A DNA stretch of 61,516 bases from Lachnospiraceae bacterium (lineage in GTDB: Bacteria; Bacillota; Clostridia; Lachnospirales; Lachnospiraceae), in assembly GCA_015057525.1 (NCBI GenBank), contig SVEE01000013.1, positions 1 to 61,516 on the forward strand. Direction: 5' to 3'. Position 1 is the stretch's first letter; every line of letters starts with the position of its first letter. A program made the position numbers and the translations under genes. The notes beneath the pieces were generated by a model. That model was given only the letters and a program-made list of their open reading frames with translations. It was not told the origin of the DNA and searched no databases. Below, piece after piece: positions 28,464-35,198 of this stretch.

Positions 28464-29597
28464 ATGGCAACAAAAAGACCGGTGCTGTGCCCTAATTGTG
28501 GAGCTCAGATTAGAAAAACTGGATATTGTTCTGCCTGCTATATGCATATAGGTGTAGTCAGAAAAGCATTTAATACTTCGGACTATTACTATAATGTTGC
28601 TTATGATAAAGCTGTTGCGAGAGATTTATCAGGTGCAATAGAGTCTCTAAAAACTTCTCTTCGATATAACAAGAAAAATGTTATGTCTCGTAACCTTTTA
28701 GGGCTTATTTACTATGAGATGGGCGAGGTTGTTATGGCTCTTAGTCAGTGGGTTATGAGTGTAAATTATCAGTCCACCAACAATCTGGCATCTAGATATT
28801 TAAAGGAATTAAGGCAGGACCCTGCAGGACTTGCTGAAGTTGACATATTAGCTAAAAAATTTAATATGTCTCTTGCTTACGCACAGTCAGAGGATTACGA
28901 CTTAGCTGTTCTTCAGCTAAAAAGTACATTGGCATCAAATCCTCATTTTGTTAAAGGCTATTTATTGCTCGCTCTTATATATATTCATTGTGATAACTAT
29001 GAGAAGGCAAGAAAGACTCTTCGACGTGTTCTTAAAATAGACAAGGCAAATCCTCTGGCCATACATTATCTTCATGATATGGGTGACAGTGATGAAAATA
29101 TCATCCAGATGCGTATGGAATCTGTGGAAGGCGATGGACTTTTGGATGAAGAGTACACTGAGGAAATTGCTGTTACTAAAGAGAAGACTTATTCAGGCAA
29201 TGGATTCACGTCTTTAATTAGAGATATAATGGATAAGACTAAGGGTACAACTGTTAAAACAGGAGAGTTTGGTGAGGTTGGTTTCTTTAAATATTCAGGA
29301 ATGTATGTGATAGTAGGTCTTGTTCTTGGAATATTATTATTGTTCTTTGTTGTTATGCCATCTAAGGAAAGACAACTTAAGGAAGAGAATGACCAACTCA
29401 TAAAAACATACAGTGAGGAACTTGCTCAGAAAAATACAACTATTGAGACCTTGAATAGTCAGCTTAATCAGCTTACACAGCAGATTTATAATATGTCTAT
29501 TTCGGATAGTGGGGAAGGTAATCCTCTTCCTGATTACACCGGTGTGCAGCATGGAATGTCTGATGAAGATATACAGAACTTGATAGATAACGAGTAA
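28464..29597 (+). CDS. Zinc-ribbon/TPR membrane protein
   Basis: 377 residues. The N-terminus has a four-cysteine ribbon, CPNCG and CSACY (about residues 9-26). Tetratricopeptide repeats follow in two blocks (about 40-110 and 130-195), with helices such as LLGLIYYEMGEVVMALSQW and LLLALIYIHCDNYEKARKTL. One membrane span lies at about 275-295, then a coiled-coil segment and an acidic tail. The design suggests a scaffold that gathers partners at the membrane from the cytoplasmic side. The start follows the small gene by one base; a terminator follows at 29635-29670. Confidence 0.72.
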   Translation: MATKRPVLCPNCGAQIRKTGYCSACYMHIGVVRKAFNTSDYYYNVAYDKAVARDLSGAIESLKTSLRYNKKNVMSRNLLGLIYYEMGEVVMALSQWVMSVNYQSTNNLASRYLKELRQDPAGLAEVDILAKKFNMSLAYAQSEDYDLAVLQLKSTLASNPHFVKGYLLLALIYIHCDNYEKARKTLRRVLKIDKANPLAIHYLHDMGDSDENIIQMRMESVEGDGLLDEEYTEEIAVTKEKTYSGNGFTSLIRDIMDKTKGTTVKTGEFGEVGFFKYSGMYVIVGLVLGILLLFFVVMPSKERQLKEENDQLIKTYSEELAQKNTTIETLNSQLNQLTQQIYNMSISDSGEGNPLPDYTGVQHGMSDEDIQNLIDNE

Positions 29598-29634
29598 TCT
29601 TGTGATATATACAGGATTATAGGTGAATACACAT

Positions 29635-29670
29635 AAGAAAGCGAAACGAAATTGTTTCGCTTTCTTTTTT
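29635..29670 (+). terminator. Rho-independent terminator before spoIIAA
   Basis: AAGAAAGCGAAAC (29635-29647) pairs perfectly with GTTTCGCTTTCTT (29654-29666) and runs into T residues. Only about 30 bases separate it from the spoIIAA start. Confidence 0.92.
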
Positions 29671-29701
29671 GCTTTTATTGGTTAAAAAAAGGAGGTTGAC
29701 T

Positions 29702-30055
29702 ATGAAAAAATATGAAGTGAGTGATGGGGTGATGATTTACTATCTACCCCAGGAATTGGATCATTATGCAGCAGAAAAAATGAAGAAGAAAACAGATCAT
29801 ATATTTGATGAGGAAGAAATAAAGGTTCTTATTTTTGATTTTGGAAAAACTTTGTTTATGGACAGTTCGGGAATAGGACTTCTCACGGGCAGATTCAGAA
29901 AGGTTCATGACAAAGGCGGAATGGTATATGTGCTTAATGTAAACAATACAATAGATAAGGTTCTTAATATGTCGGGTATATACAGAATAATAAGTAAGTG
30001 TGATACAAAAGATGACATTATAAATGAAATGATAAAGGGAGGCTACTATGAATAA
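29702..30055 (+). CDS. spoIIAA: Anti-sigma-F factor antagonist SpoIIAA
   Basis: 117 residues, STAS fold. When unphosphorylated it binds SpoIIAB and frees sigma-F in the forespore. The phosphorylation serine is in FMDSSGIGLLTGR (about residues 54-66), exactly as in the family. AAAGGAGG sets ATG 29702; an upstream TTG at 29669 falls in the terminator. Its end overlaps spoIIAB by eight bases. Confidence 0.96.
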   Translation: MKKYEVSDGVMIYYLPQELDHYAAEKMKKKTDHIFDEEEIKVLIFDFGKTLFMDSSGIGLLTGRFRKVHDKGGMVYVLNVNNTIDKVLNMSGIYRIISKCDTKDDIINEMIKGGYYE

Positions 30056-30491
30056 TACTAACGAAATGACAGTTGAATTTAAAAGCATAGCTCAAAATGA
30101 GGGGTTTGCACGTATGGTTATAGCTGCATTTATGACAAGTACAAATCCTACACTTGAGGAGGTTTCAGATGTTAAGACTGCAGTCTCTGAGGCGGTTACC
30201 AATTCTATAATCCACGGATATGAGGGTGGGGAAGGACTGATAAAAATAAATGCAAAGATAGAAAACAGAACTTTGTACATAGAGGTTGTGGATAGAGGCT
30301 GTGGGATAGAAAACGTATCACGTGCTATGGAACCCTTGTTTACCACAAAGCCAGATGAGGATAGATCAGGAATGGGGTTTTCTTTTATGGAAGCTTTTAT
30401 GAAAGAAATTCAGGTTGAATCAGAACCTGGTAAGGGAACGACAGTAAAAATGTGGAAGGAGATAGGTGTTAATAAACATCAATTTGAATAA
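30048..30491 (+). CDS. spoIIAB: Anti-sigma-F factor and kinase SpoIIAB
   Basis: 147 residues, GHKL ATPase fold. It holds sigma-F inactive and phosphorylates SpoIIAA. The N box is SEAVTNSIIHGYEGG, the G1 box VVDRGCGIEN and the G2 region DRSGMGFSFMEAF, all intact. Overlap of eight bases with spoIIAA and one base with sigF indicates tight translational coupling, the standard spoIIA arrangement. Confidence 0.97.
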   Translation: MNNTNEMTVEFKSIAQNEGFARMVIAAFMTSTNPTLEEVSDVKTAVSEAVTNSIIHGYEGGEGLIKINAKIENRTLYIEVVDRGCGIENVSRAMEPLFTTKPDEDRSGMGFSFMEAFMKEIQVESEPGKGTTVKMWKEIGVNKHQFE

Positions 30492-31225
30492 TGAATGAAG
30501 TGGAACTATTTGAACTTGCGAAAAAAGGGGACAAGGCAGCAAAAGAAAAAATAGTTTCAGACAACACAGGATTGGTGTGGAGTATAGCCAGAAGGTTTAT
30601 TGGAAGAGGATATGATTTGGAGGAAATATATCAAATTGGATGTATAGGATTACTTAAAGCTATTGATAGATTTGATGATGCTTATGAAGTGAAGTTTTCT
30701 ACTTACGCAGTCCCTCTTATATCAGGGGAAATAAAACGTTTTTTGCGTGATAACGGAATGATTAAGGTGTCAAGAATTTTAAAACAAAACGGATATGTAA
30801 TAAGTCAGGCGAGAGAAAAGCTTTCTTTAATATTTGGAAGAGAAGCGACTATCCACGAGCTTTCGAAAGAAACAGGGCTATGTGTTGAAGAAATTGTTAT
30901 GGCTACAGAGGCTAATAGAGAAATTGAGTCGATTTACCAAACGGTATATGGACATGATGGTAATGAAATGTACCTTATGGACAAGATAGAAGACGAATAT
31001 GAGTCAGAGTATATGGCAGAAAGCCTCATTAACAGACTTATGATTGAACAGGCTATGGCGGGGCTGGATGAACGGCAACATAAGTTAATTGAAATGAGAT
31101 ATTTTCAAAACAAGACTCAATCAGAGGTGGCAGCTACATTAGGCCTTAGTCAAGTTCAGGTTAGCAGGCTGGAAAAGAAGCTACTTAATTTGATGAGAAA
31201 TAATATTGACAAGAAATCGAACTAG
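30491..31225 (+). CDS. sigF: RNA polymerase sigma-F factor
   Basis: 244 residues, SigF/SigG class. It directs the first forespore-specific transcription. Region 2 is visible as NTGLVWSIARRF, EEIYQIGCIGLLKAIDRFD and FSTYAVPLISGEIKRFLRDNG; region 4 as LIEMRYFQNKTQSEVAATLGLSQVQVSRLEKK. The ATG overlaps the spoIIAB stop (TAATG). The first conserved helix, which contacts SpoIIAB, is present. Confidence 0.95.
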   Translation: MNEVELFELAKKGDKAAKEKIVSDNTGLVWSIARRFIGRGYDLEEIYQIGCIGLLKAIDRFDDAYEVKFSTYAVPLISGEIKRFLRDNGMIKVSRILKQNGYVISQAREKLSLIFGREATIHELSKETGLCVEEIVMATEANREIESIYQTVYGHDGNEMYLMDKIEDEYESEYMAESLINRLMIEQAMAGLDERQHKLIEMRYFQNKTQSEVAATLGLSQVQVSRLEKKLLNLMRNNIDKKSN

Positions 31226-31290
31226 TAGTACAATAAGCGATAGTATAGTGTAAATTATATAATGCTAGTAGAATAACTAAACTACTAGTA
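31221..31290. promoter_or_regulatory. Repeated CTAGTAG/CTACTAG half-sites, candidate TetR operator
   Basis: ACTAGTAGTAC at 31221-31231 recurs as CTAGTAG (31265-31271) facing CTACTAG (31282-31288) across ten bases. The inverted pair has the geometry of a TetR-family operator and lies just before a tetR gene. Autorepression is inferred. Confidence 0.5.
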
Positions 31291-31337
31291 CGATGAATAA
31301 ACTTATAGTATTAAACTGTTTATGTGTTGAGGTTTTT

Positions 31338-31964
31338 ATGGGTTCACGTAAAAAAGAGGCTTTGGAACAGTTTAATCGTGACAATATTTTGTCTGCCGCT
31401 AAGGAACTGTTTGAGATTAAAGGCGTAGAGAAGACTACTATGGATGATATAGCGGAGTTGGCAGATTATAGTAAGTCCACGATTTACGTATATTTCAAAA
31501 GCAAAGAAGATATTTACAATTCCATAGTGCGTGAATACATAGATGTATTAACTGGGGAGCTGGAATTATGTATGGGCGATGATAAAGACTTTGAAACCAG
31601 TTATTACAATCTGTGTGAATGTCTTGTTGGCTTTGAAGAAAAATATCCCAAATATTATGCCAGTTTGATGGGCGAGGAGAAGACTACTAACAGTAGAAAG
31701 AAGCTGGATAAGAGTACGAAGGATATAAGTGCAGAGCTTAATGTTCTCATAGAGAAGCTACTTAAGAAGGGCCTAAAGTGTAACGCGTTAAGGCAAGATT
31801 TAGAGTTAAGGCCTACAGTGTTATACATTTGGTCGGCCATAAGTGGAATTATACAGGTTGCAGATAGGAAAAAGGATGTTTTGGATGACCGGCTTAAGAT
31901 GAACAAAGAAGAATACCTAAGATATTCCTTCAGAACGTTTTATGAATCGTTGGTGGGGAGGTAA
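31338..31964 (+). CDS. TetR-family transcriptional regulator
   Basis: 208 residues. The N-terminal helix-turn-helix reads AAKELFEIKGVEKTTMDDIAELADYSKSTIYVYFKSKEDIY, a complete TetR_N domain; the remainder is the variable ligand and dimer domain. TGAGG at 31328-31332 supports ATG 31338; an ATG at 31293 sits inside the repeated half-sites. Five bases separate it from the next gene and that gene overlaps a third, so the three form one unit that it may control. Confidence 0.88.
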   Translation: MGSRKKEALEQFNRDNILSAAKELFEIKGVEKTTMDDIAELADYSKSTIYVYFKSKEDIYNSIVREYIDVLTGELELCMGDDKDFETSYYNLCECLVGFEEKYPKYYASLMGEEKTTNSRKKLDKSTKDISAELNVLIEKLLKKGLKCNALRQDLELRPTVLYIWSAISGIIQVADRKKDVLDDRLKMNKEEYLRYSFRTFYESLVGR

Positions 31965-31969
31965 CAGGA

Positions 31970-32695
31970 TTGGTCAGAAATGAATATAAAAAAGATATAG
32001 TTGCATCGGGGCAAAATTATCTCTTTTATGTATCTGACATGGAGGAACTTCCAGGCTCTGGACATTTTAGAAAAATGGACGCTGGAAGAGAGATTGCATC
32101 TCATATATGTAAAGGACTGGATAATTGTACGGTCAAAAAATACACAGAATATGATAGGGAAGTTTTAGAAGCAGAGAGTATAGGAATTGTTTTCCCTATG
32201 CACAGATGGGGAGTATCCTTAGCAGTTTATTCTTTTGTTAAGAATATGCGAATCAAACCAGGAGCATATGTATATGCTGTTGTGGTAGGTGAGAGTATGT
32301 CGGTAGGTGTTACTGCTACAGTAGTTAAACGCAATGAGATACTTACTCAGTTCAAACGTATATTTGAAACAAAGGGTGTAAATAGCGAGTCGAATATATA
32401 TATAAGATGTATTGACTACGCAAGAGCAACCGATTGCACAGAAGAGTATCTAAGGTTAGAGAAAAATCCACGTAAGAATATAGAGTCTATCATGTCGGGA
32501 CTTATGTATTATTCTCTTGATAGTATTAAACAGGGTTATAGAAGTACTTCTGATGAGGATTTTGAATCCAGCAAATTAAAGAAGCTTACAATAGAGCTAC
32601 CAGTAGAGAAAAAAGTTGAAAGAACAATAAAACTCAATAATGTATTTCTTGATGAGGAAGTTCTTTCGGGAGTGAGATTATGCCGGGTTATATAA
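31970..32695 (+). CDS. Flavodoxin-like protein with degenerate FMN loop
   Basis: 241 residues. The middle portion (GIVFPMHRWGVSLAVYSFVKNM, then YVYAVVVGESMSVG) follows the flavodoxin half of EFR1-type flavodoxin-ferredoxin proteins. The N-terminal phosphate loop, normally SGTGNS or similar, reads YVSDMEELPGSGHFRK here, so FMN binding may be lost or altered. There is no C-terminal ferredoxin cysteine motif. TTG 31970 is the start, supported by GGGGAGG at 31955-31961. The end overlaps the following gene by 16 bases. Confidence 0.6.
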   Translation: MVRNEYKKDIVASGQNYLFYVSDMEELPGSGHFRKMDAGREIASHICKGLDNCTVKKYTEYDREVLEAESIGIVFPMHRWGVSLAVYSFVKNMRIKPGAYVYAVVVGESMSVGVTATVVKRNEILTQFKRIFETKGVNSESNIYIRCIDYARATDCTEEYLRLEKNPRKNIESIMSGLMYYSLDSIKQGYRSTSDEDFESSKLKKLTIELPVEKKVERTIKLNNVFLDEEVLSGVRLCRVI

Positions 32696-33369
32696 TGCAT
32701 TTGGCTACAGCTAAAATGATTTTAGAAAAAAATAATATAACTGACGATGCTTATGTGAATTTGTTTTTACTTGGAAATATATATCCAGATGTTAAACAGG
32801 GAAATGATAAGAAAGCAACTCATTTTTGGACAGATGAAATGTTTCTTAGATTTGACAGAAGACCGGATGTTAAAAGATTTAAAGAAAAATATAGTGCTAG
32901 ATTCAATGAACCTTTTATATATGGATATTTCTGTCACTTGTATTTGGATGCTATGTACATGGAACGCTATTGGGATAAACATTTTAGCTTTTATGATGAG
33001 TCTATGAATAAGACAGTGGGCTATAACGATGTAAAATATATCAAGGTTGTAGATAAGGGACAAACATATAGTAGAAGTGAGTTTTTTTCTTCTAAATACT
33101 ATTATGGTGATTACGATAGGATGAATGCATACTTTGTCAATAAATACAAGATAATAAGTCCCCATGTTTATGGTGCTTGTTATGAGGATGTATCAGAAGC
33201 TTTAAGAAGTATGGATGAAGTTTATTTTGATGATGCGTGTGATGTACTTGATTCTATGATTAATAAAATACAATCCTTGAAGCAGGAATATGTTTCGACT
33301 ACAATTTTAGATTTGAAGGAGATAGAAGAGCTAATCGAAAATGTATCTTCAGAACTCTCTTTTTATTAA
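32680..33369 (+). CDS. Zinc-dependent phospholipase C-like protein
   Basis: 229 residues. The start PGYIMHLATAKMI, the NIYPDVKQGNDKKATHF segment and FCHLYLDAMY supply His and Asp residues spaced as in the zinc-dependent phospholipase C/HD-like hydrolase family. No signal peptide is present, so the substrate is probably intracellular. It overlaps the flavodoxin-like gene by 16 bases. Family placement is moderate; activity is unknown. Confidence 0.6.
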   Translation: MPGYIMHLATAKMILEKNNITDDAYVNLFLLGNIYPDVKQGNDKKATHFWTDEMFLRFDRRPDVKRFKEKYSARFNEPFIYGYFCHLYLDAMYMERYWDKHFSFYDESMNKTVGYNDVKYIKVVDKGQTYSRSEFFSSKYYYGDYDRMNAYFVNKYKIISPHVYGACYEDVSEALRSMDEVYFDDACDVLDSMINKIQSLKQEYVSTTILDLKEIEELIENVSSELSFY

Positions 33370-33374
33370 TATAT

Positions 33375-33416
33375 ATGGCGGTGTCCCGGACTTTTATGGC
33401 ACCGCCATTATTATTT
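33375..33416 (+). terminator. Probable terminator hairpin
   Basis: ATGGCGGTG (33375-33383) pairs with CACCGCCAT (33400-33408) around a 16-base loop, followed by an imperfect T-rich stretch. Confidence 0.65.
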
Positions 33417-33536
33417 TGTAATAATGCATTATTTTGATGAAAATAATGTGATTTGTTCGTAAATTAGTGGAAAATATTTCGTTGTTGTGTTAAGGTATAC
33501 ATGTTAAAAATTTAAAGATTTTCTAGGAGATAAATA

Positions 33537-35087
33537 ATGATATTAGGTGTATCGAATTTAAGTCATGGTTTTGGTGACAGAGCCATTTTTAATAATGTAT
33601 CATTTAGACTTTTAAAGGGAGAGCATATAGGCCTTATTGGTGCCAATGGGGAAGGTAAATCTACCTTCATGAATATTGTTACAGGCAAGCTTATGCCAGA
33701 TGAGGGCACAGTAGAATGGGCGAAGAATGTAAGAGTTGGTTACCTTGATCAGCATACAGTGCTTAAGCAGGGTATGACAATTGGTGATGTTCTTAGGTCT
33801 GCATTTGAATATTTATTCAAGATGGAGGCAAGAATAAATGAGATATGTGATTTGTTGGGGAGCGCTTCAGAGGATGAAATGGAGGCTCTTATGGAGGAAC
33901 TGGGAACTCTTCAGGATATACTTACCAACAATGATTTCTATGTAATTGATTCAAAGGTGGAAGAAGTAGCAAGAGCATTTGATTTGTTAGCACTTGGTCT
34001 TGAACAGGATGTTACGGAACTTTCTGGCGGTCAAAGAACCAAGGTGCTTCTTGCTAAGCTACTTTTAGAAAAACCAGATATTTTATTGCTTGATGAGCCG
34101 ACAAACTATTTGGACGCCCATCATATTGAATGGCTCAGAAGATATCTTCAGGAATATGAAAATGCATTTATACTTATTTCTCATGACATTCCGTTTTTGA
34201 ATAGTGTTGTGAATCTTATTTATCATATGGAAAATCAGGAACTTAACAGATATGTCGGTGACTATGATAAGTTCCTTGAGGTTCATGAAATGAAGAAACA
34301 ACAGCTTGAGGCAGCATACAAGAAGCAGCAAAAGGAAATCGACGATTTGAAAGATTTTGTTGCAAGAAATAAGGCCAGAGTTGCTACTAGAAATATGGCA
34401 ATGTCTCGCCAGAAAAAACTTGATAAGATGGATGTTATCGAACTTGCCAAGGAGAAACCAAAGCCAGAGTTTAACTTTATCAATGCAAGAGCTACAGGAA
34501 AGGTTATATTTGAGACAGATGATTTGGTTCTTGGCTATGAAGGGAAGGCTTTGTCTAAGCCTATCAACCTTCGTATGGAAAGAGGAGAAAAGATTGCAAT
34601 AGTAGGAACTAATGGTATTGGTAAAACAACATTCCTTAAAAGTGTTTTGGGTCTTATCCCAGCCATATCAGGAAGAGCTAATTTGGGGGATTATTTAAGT
34701 ATAGGATATTTTGAGCAGGAGATTGAAGGGTCAAACAATACTTGTATCCAGGAAATATGGGAGGAGTTTCCTTCTTATACCCAGTATGAGGTTAGAAGCG
34801 CCCTTGCAAAATGTGGACTAACAACAAAGCATATTGAAAGTTTGGTCAAGGTACTTTCTGGTGGTGAACAGGCAAAAGTGAGATTATGTAAACTGATTAA
34901 TAGAGAGACAAATATTCTTTTGCTTGATGAGCCTACTAATCACTTGGATGTAGATGCCAAGGATGAGTTAAAACGTGCTTTAAAAGAGTACAAGGGTGGA
35001 GTTTTAATAGTGTGTCATGAGCCTGAATTTTATGAGGGACTGGTAGATAAGGTGTGGAATTTGGAGGATTTTTCACTTCTTGTGTAA
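33537..35087 (+). CDS. ABC-F family ATPase
   Basis: 516 residues with two nucleotide-binding domains and no membrane segments. Domain 1 has GANGEGKST, LSGGQRTK and LLLDEPTNYLD; domain 2 has GTNGIGKTT, LSGGEQAK and LLLDEPTNHLD. The linker between them (about residues 240-310) is charged and helical, as expected for ABC-F proteins that act in the ribosomal E site. It may be a housekeeping translation factor of the YkpA/YbiT kind; whether it also protects against antibiotics cannot be told. AGGAG precedes the ATG. Confidence 0.92.
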   Translation: MILGVSNLSHGFGDRAIFNNVSFRLLKGEHIGLIGANGEGKSTFMNIVTGKLMPDEGTVEWAKNVRVGYLDQHTVLKQGMTIGDVLRSAFEYLFKMEARINEICDLLGSASEDEMEALMEELGTLQDILTNNDFYVIDSKVEEVARAFDLLALGLEQDVTELSGGQRTKVLLAKLLLEKPDILLLDEPTNYLDAHHIEWLRRYLQEYENAFILISHDIPFLNSVVNLIYHMENQELNRYVGDYDKFLEVHEMKKQQLEAAYKKQQKEIDDLKDFVARNKARVATRNMAMSRQKKLDKMDVIELAKEKPKPEFNFINARATGKVIFETDDLVLGYEGKALSKPINLRMERGEKIAIVGTNGIGKTTFLKSVLGLIPAISGRANLGDYLSIGYFEQEIEGSNNTCIQEIWEEFPSYTQYEVRSALAKCGLTTKHIESLVKVLSGGEQAKVRLCKLINRETNILLLDEPTNHLDVDAKDELKRALKEYKGGVLIVCHEPEFYEGLVDKVWNLEDFSLLV

Positions 35088-35124
35088 TTTAAGGAAATCT
35101 TAATGTATACATTTTTTGGTATAC

Positions 35125-35153
35125 TTGTATTTGACTATTATATTTGATATAAT
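35125..35153 (+). promoter_or_regulatory. Promoter of the penicillin-binding protein gene
   Basis: TTGTAT (35125-35130), 17-base spacer, extended -10 TGATATAAT ending at 35153. It lies 45 bases before the start codon. Confidence 0.68.
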
Positions 35154-35198
35154 GATTAATTGGATAGAAATTTTTGTTAATTTAAGGGAGGTAGCTCC

